Shown piece after piece: positions 17,756-27,500 of a DNA stretch of 64,000 nucleotides. This stretch comes from Candidatus Omnitrophota bacterium (GTDB lineage: Bacteria > Omnitrophota > Omnitrophia > Omnitrophales > JACROU01): positions 186,001 to 250,000 of the forward strand of contig JAJDCD010000008.1 of NCBI GenBank assembly GCA_029261035.1, written 5' to 3'. The notes beneath the pieces are model-generated. The model was given only the letters and a program-made list of their open reading frames with translations, had not been told where the DNA came from and did not search any database. Position numbers and translations under genes: made by a program. Position 1 is the first letter of the stretch. Every line of letters begins with the position of its first letter.

Positions 17756-20555
17756 TTAATTTCTTTTTGTTAAGCATTTTAGCGAGAAATTGCCCCGTAT
17801 ACGAGCCTGCTGTTTGGGCAACTTTTTCAGGAGTCCCTTGAACCAAAAGCTTCCCGCCCTTATCTCCACCTTCAGGGCCTAAATCAATGACGTGATCCGC
17901 CATTTTAACCACTTCCATGTTATGTTCGATAACAATAACAGTATTTCCAGACTCTCTTAATTCCAACAAAGCTTTTATTAGATGCGCTATATCTGCAAAA
18001 TGCAGCCCTGTCGTTGGTTCATCCAACAAATAAAGAGTATTACCCGTTGATTTCTTTGATAACTCGCTAGCGAGTTTGATTCTCTGAGCTTCACCTCCAG
18101 ATAAAGTCGTAGAGGACTGGCCCAGTTTTATATATCCCAACCCTATTTTTTCCAAAAGCTCCAATCGGTCTCTAATCATCGGTATAGCTTTAAAAAATGC
18201 TAAAGCCTCTGTAACCGACATAGCTAAAACTTCGGCTATGTTTTTACCCTTATAGGTAACTTGTAATGTTTGAGAGTTGTAACGATTTCCTACACATGTT
18301 TCACAAATAACATACATATTAGGAAGAAAACTCATTTCTAATTTCTGAAAACCTTCCCCCTGACAATCTTCACATCGCCCACCTTTCAAATTAAAACTAA
18401 ATCGACTTGCAGTAAAATTTCTTACTTTTGCTTCATTCGTATCCGCAAATAATTTACGAATAAATTGAAACAGATCTGTATACGTTGCTGGATTCGAACG
18501 GGGAGTTCTTCCAATAGGGGCTTGATCAATTTCGATCACTTTATCAATATGTTCTATACCTTCTATCTTTTTATACTTCCCAACAGGATAATGTGTTTTC
18601 CAAATATTATTATGAATTGCTTTAAATAAAATATCATGAATCAATGTACTTTTTCCCGACCCAGAAACCCCCGTAACACATATAAAATGTCCTAAAGGAA
18701 TTTTAACACTCGTATTTTTTAAATTATGCTCCTTAGCTCCCTTAATCGTAATAAAGTTTCTATTCCGTGTTGATTTTCTCTTTTTAGGTAAAGGAATCGT
18801 CAACTTTCCAGACAAGTAATTACCGGTTAAAGAGGCTTCATGTTGGCACACTTCATCAATCGTTCCTTGAGCAATAACTTCACCCCCTTCTGTACCTGCC
18901 TTAGGACCCAAATCCACAAGGTAATCTGCAGCTCTTATAGTTTCTTCATCATGCTCTACAACTACAATGGTATTCCGTAAATCACGTAAATGCTTTAAAG
19001 TAGAAAGTAAACGATCATGGTCTCTTGGATGCAACCCAATGCTCGGCTCGTCCAAAACATACAGAACCCCGGTTAGACCAATTCCAATTTGAGCAGCTAA
19101 CCGAATGCGTTGCAGCTCTCCTCCAGCCAACGTCGCCACAGAGCGATTTAAAGTTAAATAGCTTAACCCCACATTGTTTAAAAACTGAATACGATCTTTA
19201 ATCTCTTTAAGAATAGGCTCTGCAATCAACTGCTGAGCCCCTTCAAAAGATAATTCATCAAAAAACTCTTTTGCTAATTGAATCGACATAGAAGAAATTT
19301 CTTCAATATTTTTACCATTAATCTTAACAGCCAAACTTTCTTTCCTTAAACGACCTCCTTTACAATCATGACAGACATCCTCCACGATAAATTTTCTAAT
19401 TTTATCTTTTATTTTTTGAGAACCCGTTTTAAAAGAAAGTTCCTTTAACTCATCTAGCAGACCTGGAAAATCATCATTACCCCAAAAAAATGCATCTTGA
19501 ACTTCTTGTTTCAACTCCTGAAACGGTTGATTCATGTCCGTTTTATAAAATTGCTTTATCTCCCAAACCAAATCTTGGATAAAGTAAGAATTAAAAGAGA
19601 AGAAAATATCTTCATTTAACCCTCCCTTCATTAAAGGCTTAGATGGGTCTGCAATTACAAGTTTGGAGACAATCTGAGAAATCCGTCCAATTCCTCGACA
19701 TGTAGGGCATGCGCCGTAAGGACTATTAAAGGAAAACATATTAGGGTTCATTTCTCCATTACTAACACTAAATTCAGAATAGTTTTTAATATTAGAGAAA
19801 AAGAGCTCTTTATCTTTACTTCCCTTCCTTTTTCTCACAGGCTCATAACGAACTAATGCGTTGCCCTTAGCAACTTCTAAGGCTAATTCCAAAGACTTTT
19901 GAATGCGCCCTCGAAACTGCTCTTTCACCATAAAAATATCGATCATAACATTAATATCATGGCGCTTGGTTTTGAGAAGTTTAATATCGTCTTCTAAAGA
20001 GCACATCTTTCCATCAATTTTCATTTTGTTGAATCCACGTTTTTTTATCTCTTGAAGTTCTTTTTTAAATTCTCCTTTTCGACCTCGAACAATAGGTGCA
20101 TAAAGCACAATTCGGGATCCCCTTGGAAACTTAAAAATCTGTTCAACCATTTCTTCAGGAGTTTCGCTCGCCAGAGGAGAATTGTCTTCATCAGAATAAA
20201 CATCCCCTAATTTAGAAAAAAGTAATCTGAGAAAATCATACAACTCCGTCACGGTAGCCACAGTACTTCTTGGATTATGAGCAATGGAGCTTTGCTCAAT
20301 GGAGATACTAGGGGAAAGACCAGAAATCTGATCTACTTCAGGTTTTTTTAATTTTTCAAGGAATTGTCGTGCATAGGAAGAAAAACATTCGATATATCTT
20401 CTTTGACCTTCAGCATAAATCGTATCAAAAGCAAGGGAAGACTTTCCTGATCCCGATAAGCCTGTAATCACAGTAATTTGATTTCGAGGAATATCCACAT
20501 CTATATTTTTTAAATTATGTTCCCGCGCTCCACGCACTTGAATCATCGAAGACAT
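17745..20555 (-). CDS. uvrA: Excinuclease ABC subunit A
   Basis: 936 codons, full length. Two ABC ATPase units are visible: Walker A GLSGSGKSS (about 32-40) and GVSGSGKST (about 630), with signature motifs LAGGELQRIRLA and LSGGEAQRIKLA and Walker B regions VLYVLDEPSIGLHPRD and LYLLDEPTTGLHFAD. Zinc-finger Cys sets occur at CPTCRGIG, CHDCKGGR and CEDCQGEGF/CETCVG. With UvrB it finds bulky DNA damage for nucleotide excision repair. It lies in a minus-strand run after the aspartate dehydrogenase gene; the partner uvrB and uvrC are not in the window. Confidence 0.98.
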   Translation of the reverse strand: MSSMIQVRGAREHNLKNIDVDIPRNQITVITGLSGSGKSSLAFDTIYAEGQRRYIECFSSYARQFLEKLKKPEVDQISGLSPSISIEQSSIAHNPRSTVATVTELYDFLRLLFSKLGDVYSDEDNSPLASETPEEMVEQIFKFPRGSRIVLYAPIVRGRKGEFKKELQEIKKRGFNKMKIDGKMCSLEDDIKLLKTKRHDINVMIDIFMVKEQFRGRIQKSLELALEVAKGNALVRYEPVRKRKGSKDKELFFSNIKNYSEFSVSNGEMNPNMFSFNSPYGACPTCRGIGRISQIVSKLVIADPSKPLMKGGLNEDIFFSFNSYFIQDLVWEIKQFYKTDMNQPFQELKQEVQDAFFWGNDDFPGLLDELKELSFKTGSQKIKDKIRKFIVEDVCHDCKGGRLRKESLAVKINGKNIEEISSMSIQLAKEFFDELSFEGAQQLIAEPILKEIKDRIQFLNNVGLSYLTLNRSVATLAGGELQRIRLAAQIGIGLTGVLYVLDEPSIGLHPRDHDRLLSTLKHLRDLRNTIVVVEHDEETIRAADYLVDLGPKAGTEGGEVIAQGTIDEVCQHEASLTGNYLSGKLTIPLPKKRKSTRNRNFITIKGAKEHNLKNTSVKIPLGHFICVTGVSGSGKSTLIHDILFKAIHNNIWKTHYPVGKYKKIEGIEHIDKVIEIDQAPIGRTPRSNPATYTDLFQFIRKLFADTNEAKVRNFTASRFSFNLKGGRCEDCQGEGFQKLEMSFLPNMYVICETCVGNRYNSQTLQVTYKGKNIAEVLAMSVTEALAFFKAIPMIRDRLELLEKIGLGYIKLGQSSTTLSGGEAQRIKLASELSKKSTGNTLYLLDEPTTGLHFADIAHLIKALLELRESGNTVIVIEHNMEVVKMADHVIDLGPEGGDKGGKLLVQGTPEKVAQTAGSYTGQFLAKMLNKKKLNEV

Positions 20556-20583
20556 ATTAACTCACAACTTTCTTAAAATAGGG

Positions 20584-21402
20584 CTATGTTCCAATTTTCA
20601 TTTTAGAGAAAATTTTATTTAATGTAGCTGCCAAAGAATACTGTGCCAAAGCACTCGTTTTAGGGTTATCTTTTGAGGGGACATTCTCTGTAAAGGTATT
20701 AATGCGTCCAAACTTTCCTTCTGCTGTTATCTCATGAGAGTTCGCTGTAAACTCAGGAGAAGTCAATACTTTAACTTTAACTTGCTCAGGGCCTAGCGTT
20801 GCCAAAGAAAGAACAGCTGCAACATTAACATTTTGAGGGAAAGCTTTAACTGCTTCAGTAGCTGTTCCTTCAAAAATCATTTGCTCTGTTTGAATAGAAT
20901 CTAGGTCGATTCCCTTTTCTATTAAAAAAGGAGCTCCTCTTAACCCTTCAATAGGTTTCCTTGTTGTTAAAGTGATTCTTTCTATTCCTTCTTGCATAGC
21001 TGCATTCAATGCATCAATACCCGCTACAGCTCCCGAGGGAACAAATACTTGCCCCACAGAATTAAATAACAAATCCTTTAAGGAAGGAACGTCTAAAATC
21101 CCACCCACACTCATAACTAAAATAAGTTTTCCGCTTTGCAACGACTTCTCTAACAATTCTGGAACGCAAGAAACATGAGCGGCTTCAATAATTAAATCAA
21201 CATCCTCTAAATGCTCGTTCCAGCTAGAAATAACTTCAACGCCTTGAGTCAATTCTATTTTCAACTTATCTGCGGCATTTAAATTGATATCACAAACCCA
21301 CTGAAGCTTAGCTTTATCACCATAGTCTCTTTCAACAAGTCGAGCGATGTAACTCCCAATAGAGCCACAACCCACTAAACCTATACGGACTATACCTGAC
21401 AC
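20584..21402 (-). CDS. nadX: L-aspartate dehydrogenase
   Basis: 272 codons with a GTG start. The N-terminal Rossmann motif is IGLVGCGSIGSYIARLV; a central SVGGILDVPSLKDLL and VFVPSGAVAGIDALNAA match the family, as does the LRGAPFLIEKG region and NVNVAAVLSLATLG. The enzyme oxidises aspartate to iminoaspartate with NAD(P), feeding quinolinate synthase for NAD synthesis in organisms lacking NadB. No nadA or nadC is nearby. Its start lies 13 bases inside the 3' end of panD, so two genes that consume aspartate are translated together. Function assigned from family; a different amino acid substrate is possible. Confidence 0.82.
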   Translation of the reverse strand: MSGIVRIGLVGCGSIGSYIARLVERDYGDKAKLQWVCDINLNAADKLKIELTQGVEVISSWNEHLEDVDLIIEAAHVSCVPELLEKSLQSGKLILVMSVGGILDVPSLKDLLFNSVGQVFVPSGAVAGIDALNAAMQEGIERITLTTRKPIEGLRGAPFLIEKGIDLDSIQTEQMIFEGTATEAVKAFPQNVNVAAVLSLATLGPEQVKVKVLTSPEFTANSHEITAEGKFGRINTFTENVPSKDNPKTSALAQYSLAATLNKIFSKMKIGT

Positions 21403-21773
21403 GAAACTGTCTCTTCTTCAGATATTTTCGTAATACGGTTCTTCTCATCCACTCGAACTACTTTTGGACGATGAGAATCTATTTCTTCTTTTGTAAGGAG
21501 AGCAAAAGAAATAATAATAGCAATATCCCCTTCATTCGCATGATGAGCGGCCGCTCCATTCATACAAATGACACCAGAACCTCTAGGACCCGGAATGCAA
21601 TAAGTTTCCAAACGAGAACCATTCGTTACATTAGCAACCAAAACCTTTTCCCAGTGAGCCATACCAGAAGCATCCATCAGATCCTCATCAATAGTAATAC
21701 TACCTTCATACTCTAGATTTGTTTCTGTAATGGTTACACGGTGAATTTTAGAATTTAGTAATTGACGTTGCAT
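21390..21773 (-). CDS. panD: Aspartate 1-decarboxylase
   Basis: 127 codons, standard length. The proenzyme self-cleaves at Gly-Ser in LEYEGSITIDEDLMDASG (Gly24-Ser25 region) to form the pyruvoyl group. Other landmarks: HRVTITETN at the N-terminus, NGSRLETYCIPGPRGSG, MNGAAAHHANEGDIAIIISF. It makes beta-alanine for pantothenate, and panC follows it upstream in reading order, so the two act in one pathway. No panB or panE appears in the window. Overlaps the aspartate dehydrogenase start. Confidence 0.97.
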   Translation of the reverse strand: MQRQLLNSKIHRVTITETNLEYEGSITIDEDLMDASGMAHWEKVLVANVTNGSRLETYCIPGPRGSGVICMNGAAAHHANEGDIAIIISFALLTKEEIDSHRPKVVRVDEKNRITKISEEETVSCQV

Positions 21774-21797
21774 GGTTTAAACAACCTCCAAATTAAT

Positions 21798-22640
21798 TTA
21801 TTTTTTTATTACTCGGTTATCTATCAGTCTTGTTTTTCCTAAAGTACAAGCTATTCCAAGTAAAATATCTCCAGTCACTTGTTTTATATTTTCCAAACTT
21901 TCAAGATCTAATATTTCAACATACTGGATTTTATCGACTACAGGCTCCAAAGATTTCTGAATATCTTTCTTCAACTGAGCCACATTCGTTTCTCCAGAAC
22001 GGATCAACTGTTCTGCATATTCTAATGCCAGATAGATCATAGGCGCTTTTGCTCTTTGTAATTCGCTCAAATAGGCATTTCTAGAGCTCATCGCCAAACC
22101 ATCCATCTCACGGATCGTTGGCAAAACTTCTAAGGCTAGGGGCATATTCAGATCCTTAACCATACGCTTCAAAATCACAGCTTGCTGATAATCCTTTTGC
22201 CCAAAATAGGCTTTTGTAGGCCGAACTAAATTAAATAATTTTGCAACAACAGTACAAACCCCATCAAAATGCCCTGCGCGAAACTGCCCACATAATCGCA
22301 GCCCTAACTTCCCTGCCTTTACTTCAGTCTGAAATCCTTTAGGATACATTTCAGTCACTTTTGGTAAAAAAAGAATATCTGCCTTTTCTTTCTTTAACAA
22401 ACGTTCATCTTGAGCTAAGGTTCGCGGATATTTTTTAAAATCTTCTTTAGGACCAAATTGAGTTGGATTTACAAAAACACTAACAACAACTCGCTTATTC
22501 TTTTTTCTGGCAGTACGGACCAACGACAAGTGCCCTTCATGCAAAGCCCCCATTGTTGGGACAAAACCAATAGAGTGTGATTGTTTAGCTTGTCTCAAAG
22601 ACCATGCTGTCATTTCACTCAAAGAAACAATTTTTTTCAT
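21798..22640 (-). CDS. panC: Pantothenate synthetase
   Basis: 280 codons. The nucleotidyl-transferase signatures FVPTMGALHEGHLSLVR (HxGH), VVSVFVNPTQFGPKEDF, FRAGHFDGVCTVVAKLFN, YFGQKDYQQAVILKRM and SSRNAYLS are all present. It joins pantoate and beta-alanine using ATP; the beta-alanine comes from the adjacent panD. The first base of its reading frame coincides with the last base of folK, giving a one-base overlap that implies coupled translation. Confidence 0.97.
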   Translation of the reverse strand: MKKIVSLSEMTAWSLRQAKQSHSIGFVPTMGALHEGHLSLVRTARKKNKRVVVSVFVNPTQFGPKEDFKKYPRTLAQDERLLKKEKADILFLPKVTEMYPKGFQTEVKAGKLGLRLCGQFRAGHFDGVCTVVAKLFNLVRPTKAYFGQKDYQQAVILKRMVKDLNMPLALEVLPTIREMDGLAMSSRNAYLSELQRAKAPMIYLALEYAEQLIRSGETNVAQLKKDIQKSLEPVVDKIQYVEILDLESLENIKQVTGDILLGIACTLGKTRLIDNRVIKK

Positions 22641-23164
22641 TACACAGTCACTGGGGATTCAACGTTTTCTTTTTGCTTTTGAATAAATTCTTGAAGCTGA
22701 ACATCCCCTAACAAATCAATCAACAACTCCTGTACTGATTTCTTTGTTTTTGGATGAACCCAATCTTCATTGCATTCGTGCAAAGGTTTTAAAACAAATT
22801 CTCTCTGCTCAATTCGAGGATGAGGTAACATCAACTCATCTTCCTCAATAACCTCTTCGTCATAGCAAAGCAAATCCAAATCTAAAGTCCTCGGTCCATT
22901 TTTCTCGACTCGTTTTCTGCCCAAACCCAATTCAATTCTCTGCAAATGACTTAATAACTCGAAGGCGCTAACTTCAGATTCCACCACCCAAACAGCATTC
23001 AAGTAAAGTCCTTGAGCAGGACCTCCATGAGGAAGAGTTTCGTAAATTGAAGACTCTTTCTTCCACGTTACACCAGGTATAGCCTTTATCTGATCTCTCG
23101 CTTTTTGAATGTATTGCAGTCGATCCCCTAAATTAGAACCAACACCAATATAAGCTGTGGACAT
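22640..23164 (-). CDS. folK: 2-amino-4-hydroxy-6-hydroxymethyldihydropteridine pyrophosphokinase
   Basis: 174 codons. HPPK motifs: AYIGVGSNLGDRLQYI at the N-terminus, SSIYETLPHGG, YLNAVWVVES, and the signature GPRTLDLDLLCYD followed by LPHPRIEQREFVLKPL. It transfers pyrophosphate from ATP in folate synthesis. Placed at the head of the panC-panD group, a frequent arrangement because folate and pantothenate pathways are linked through pterin and one-carbon supply. The C-terminal Lys/Glu-rich tail is longer than in E. coli. Confidence 0.97.
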   Translation of the reverse strand: MSTAYIGVGSNLGDRLQYIQKARDQIKAIPGVTWKKESSIYETLPHGGPAQGLYLNAVWVVESEVSAFELLSHLQRIELGLGRKRVEKNGPRTLDLDLLCYDEEVIEEDELMLPHPRIEQREFVLKPLHECNEDWVHPKTKKSVQELLIDLLGDVQLQEFIQKQKENVESPVTV

Positions 23165-23188
23165 AAGCAGCTTCCCTCATCTATATTT

Positions 23189-24361
23189 CTATTTTAAATT
23201 TTTAATACGCTCTACTGCTTCCTGCAACTTCTCTTTAGCCACCGTAACAGAAAAACGAATAAAACCTTCCCCATTCGGTCCAAATCCGTTTCCTGGGGTA
23301 ACAACAATACCTGCATCTTTAAGTAACTTTGTTGTTAGCTCTGCACTGGTATAACCTGATGGAACTTTAGTCCAAATATAAAATGTTGCTTTAGGTTTAT
23401 TAACTTTCCAGCCTATACTTTCAAGACCATCAACTAAAATATCTCTTCTTTCTTGATAAATATCAATATTATCTTGGACTGCTTGGTCACCCTCTTTCAA
23501 GGCTGTTGTTGCTGCTACTTGAATCGCCTGAAAAATTCCAGAATCACAATTCGCCTTCACCTTAGCAAGCAATTTCAAGATTTCTGGATTTCCAACAGCA
23601 AAACCAACACGCCATCCTGTCATATTGTATGTCTTAGAAAGAGAATGAAATTCAATCCCTACTTCTTTAGCACCTTTTGCTTGTAAAAAGCTAACAGGTT
23701 TATATCCATCATAAGCCATTTCGGTATACGCCGCATCCTGAGCCACAATAATGTCATGCTCTTTCGCAAACTGAACAACCTCTTCATAAAACTCAAGAGT
23801 GGCACATGCCGCGGTTGGATTATTTGGGTAATTTAAAAACATCAATTTCGCTTGCTTCAATGCTGCAGGATCTATTGCTGAAAAATCAGGTAAAAAACCT
23901 TTTTCTTCAACCAAAGGAATCGTACTTGTTTCTGCTCCTGCAAAATAAGAAGCTGAATGATAAACTGGGTAACCAGGATCCGGAACTAACACAACATCTC
24001 CAGGGTTTACAACAGCCAATGGGAGATGAGCAATTCCCTCTTTAGAACCAATCAAAGGTAATATCTCATTTTGAGTATCTACAGAAACACCAAAACGTCT
24101 TTGAAACCAAGATGCAATTTCTTCTCTAAAGGAAGGCATCCCTGCATCAAGAGCATAACGATGATTCTTTGGGTCCTTAGCACCCTCATAAAGAGAATCA
24201 ATAATAAAGTTAGGTGTTGGAATATCAGGGTCTCCCACGCCAAGATCAATAATATCAACACCCTGATCTCTAGCCTCTCTCTTAAGACGGTCAATCTCTG
24301 CAAATAAATAAGGGGGCAATTTCTTAATTCTGTCTGCTGCTTCAATAGTCAAAGTGGTCAT
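23189..24361 (-). CDS. dapL: LL-diaminopimelate aminotransferase
   Basis: 390 codons, class I/II PLP aminotransferase. IIDLGVGDPDIPTP, GSKEGIAHLPLAVVNPGDVVLVPDPGYPVY, FLNYPNNPTAACATLEF, AQDAAYTEMAYDG and the PLP lysine in HSLSKTYNMTGWRVGFAVGN closely match DapL. It converts tetrahydrodipicolinate directly to LL-diaminopimelate in lysine and peptidoglycan synthesis, skipping the acylated steps. This route is typical of Chlamydiae and related groups, cyanobacteria and several deep lineages, which supports the guessed taxonomy. It heads the downstream run folK-panC-panD. Confidence 0.88.
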   Translation of the reverse strand: MTTLTIEAADRIKKLPPYLFAEIDRLKREARDQGVDIIDLGVGDPDIPTPNFIIDSLYEGAKDPKNHRYALDAGMPSFREEIASWFQRRFGVSVDTQNEILPLIGSKEGIAHLPLAVVNPGDVVLVPDPGYPVYHSASYFAGAETSTIPLVEEKGFLPDFSAIDPAALKQAKLMFLNYPNNPTAACATLEFYEEVVQFAKEHDIIVAQDAAYTEMAYDGYKPVSFLQAKGAKEVGIEFHSLSKTYNMTGWRVGFAVGNPEILKLLAKVKANCDSGIFQAIQVAATTALKEGDQAVQDNIDIYQERRDILVDGLESIGWKVNKPKATFYIWTKVPSGYTSAELTTKLLKDAGIVVTPGNGFGPNGEGFIRFSVTVAKEKLQEAVERIKNLK

Positions 24362-24553
24362 CCTCTTTCCTTTCCTTTATATATAGGTATAGTAATAACA
24401 GTGATAGAGCTAAATTGACCGGTTATATTAACAAAAAGCAGGCTCTAAAGCAAGGCAACAGAAAACAGAAATCAGAATTCAAAAGACAGAACTCTATCCC
24501 ATACAATAAGTTACAAGAATTACTCAAAATTTCTATAGGAAATAAACTGAAAA

Positions 24554-27500
24554 TTAGGCTGCTATAAGGACCTTACGCATATTCTGCCATTCCTGAACAA
24601 GGTCTTGAAGAATCTGAGGCAATAACAGTAAGGTGTTAGAATCACGGTCTCTTTGAAATAATTCCAGCAAAGCAGATCTGTTTTGAGCGACATAGAAAGA
24701 AGCTGCTAGATAAGCTCCACGATAATCAGAATCACGGCTAAATTTTTCTGCCTCAAACTGAATTCTTAAATCGCCTTCTTCCCAGTCTGCGGTGTTAAAA
24801 GAGTCATTCAAAAATACAGACTCTGCTAAATTAATTCCATTTGGAAAGTAAGGTCTTAAAAAGAACATCGATTTTTCTAAAAGGGCTTCAACATCTTTTG
24901 ATAACATCTGTGTCATAGGTCGTTTCCACAAAAGAAGGGCAACCCGATAATCTTTCCAAAGACGCATCACACCTCCATACTCTCGAGCAATATCCGATAT
25001 CTGATTTTTATCTGAAACTAAAAACACAACCATATTCGCTTTATTACCATCCCGCACATCCTCATCTCTTCGAGTTAACTCTTGTAATACTCCTTCTGTA
25101 TTCGAATTCAACTCCATAAAAATCGGAGTAAGATTTCTTTGCTCTTGAACAGAGTGAAGAATTACTTGAGCTTGCCCCAAACTTTGTCCTGTTGCAGCCG
25201 CTGCTTGTCCTGCATTCGAAAGCTGCCTTGAAATTTGTTGAAGCAGCATAGCCGTATGGTCTTGTGGGGTCCCAAACCCTAGAACACTCACATTCCTAAA
25301 GGAGTCAGAAGCTGTTTGAAAACGTGCGCGAACAGTACTGTTTCTTCTACCCACCAAAACATGCCGCCATCTTCCTGTTACAGCAAGAGCAAAGTTTAGA
25401 TATGCTTTTTCTTCTTCTATCTTACTTGCTGCTAGAGCCGTTCGCACTTGTGTTCCTGTCATCTCTTCAGCAGCAGCATTTGCTCCGGTAATAATAAAAG
25501 AGTATCTAGCCGGAATCACTCTTCCAGACAGTTTCTCTGTCTTAAATATTTCAAGACCTCGAAACCAGTTTTTAGCGCGTAACAAACTTACTTGTTGCAA
25601 ATTCTCATCAACAATATCTCTTTCATCATTAATCCTCAAATCATAGTTAAGCGCTTTAAGAAAATGATGTTCTAAAGACATCCAAATACGAGCATCAGAA
25701 ACTCCTGAGTAATCGTTCTGATTAGAACTTCTAACTTTAGACCAAACAACTCTCATTTGTTGAAAAGCTCTTTCTGCTAATTCATTCGCTTCATTTGACC
25801 CCGTTTTATATATATTAAAAGCCCTCTGGTCTGTTCTTAGTGCCTGTTCATCAATACTAGGAATATCAGACCACTTTGCATAAGCTTCTAACAAGTTAAT
25901 ATCCGCCAACACCTTTAATGCTTGTATTTCAGCAAAACCTGCTGGGGTATTCACATCCCCCACAAATCCAATTCCACCTCTTGCTATTTGCTCACCAGAC
26001 CCTGTTTTAATGATTCTAATTTGAGCATCTGTTGCTCCCATACTTTTCATCCACTGCTCTATACGAGTTCGAGCTCCATCAAAATTATTATCCGCAGCTA
26101 AATAATACGCTTCCATAGGATAAGCTTTCTGAACCCAAGTAGATTGAGGATAAGCCGTCCTCAATGACTGCAACTCCGAAAGTGCTGTAGCATACTCACC
26201 GTTATATGCCGATAAATGGGCTATTGCCCACAAATATTCTTGATGTTCTGCTGGAGTCAGTTGTTTGATTTCATTTTCAGTAGCTAGATTTTTAAGCGCT
26301 CTCACTTGCTCTAAATAATCATCAAGAGTTAAGTCGGATCTTAGTTTTTTCAGTAACGCTAATTTCACTTTAACGTGATAAAACCTAAGAAAAGAAAGAT
26401 AAGCTCTATCTGAATGCACTGAAAAATGATTGCTAAATTGCCTATCAAAGCTTGTTAATGCATCCTTGTTAATAGAAGCATCCTCCAAGCCTTGTTTAAC
26501 TAAAATCAAAAATGAAACTAACCCTCTCAATTGTCGAACTTTTGTCTCAAGAGTTGTATCTTTTCCAATTAATTTATCTGACGCCTGATCTAACAAGTTT
26601 TTTGCATCTGCCCATTCCCCTGATTTAATTTTAACCTCAGCCTGAGCAATCAAAGCCCTACCTTCTTCAATTTGAGAGGCTCTTCTCTGTCTTTGAGCAT
26701 CTAAAGCAATACGCGCTTGATACTTCCTCCAACCTTCTGTTATCAAGTAAAACGCAGCCCCTCCAAGTAAAACAACAGACAGTAATGCCCCTAACACTAA
26801 CTGCCCTCGTCTTTTTCTTAGACTTCTTTTTCTTTTATCTTTCTGCGCTTCCACATTACGATTTTCAAGAAAATTTTCAAGATCTTCTGCTAATTCAACA
26901 GCCGAAGGATATCTACTCTCTTCACTTTTTTCCATCGTCTTAATAATTATTTCTTCTAAGTCTTTAGGTATTGCCGGGTTAATTTCACTAGGCCTTTTAA
27001 AATCATTAAGCATAATTGCTGACATAAGCATTAAGGAAGAACTCGCAGTAAAAGGAAGCTGCCCCGTTAACATGTAATACAAAATAGCTCCTAACGCCCA
27101 AACATCGGTAGGTGCCTTTGCATCCCTAGCCAAACCCGTTGCTTGTTCTGGAGACATAAATGATGGAGTTCCTATGACAGCTCCTGTTCTTGTTAACTCC
27201 TCAGCTCTGGCCTTTGATGTCAACTTCGCCAAACCAAAATCTGTAACATAAGGAACACTCCCTTCCCCTAAAAGGATATTTTGAGGTTTTAGATCTCGAT
27301 GAATAAAATCTCTTTTATGCACCCTTGCCATAGCTTCAACAATTTGTTTAAACAACACCGTTCTATCTCTAATAAGCTTCTCAGCTTCTTTTGATTTAGG
27401 TTTACTTGGAATAATTTCCCCCTGATCTATCCACCGTCTTATTTGCTCTTCTAAATCCCCGCCCTCGACAAACTCCATAACAAAAAAGGGCTCTTCCTTG

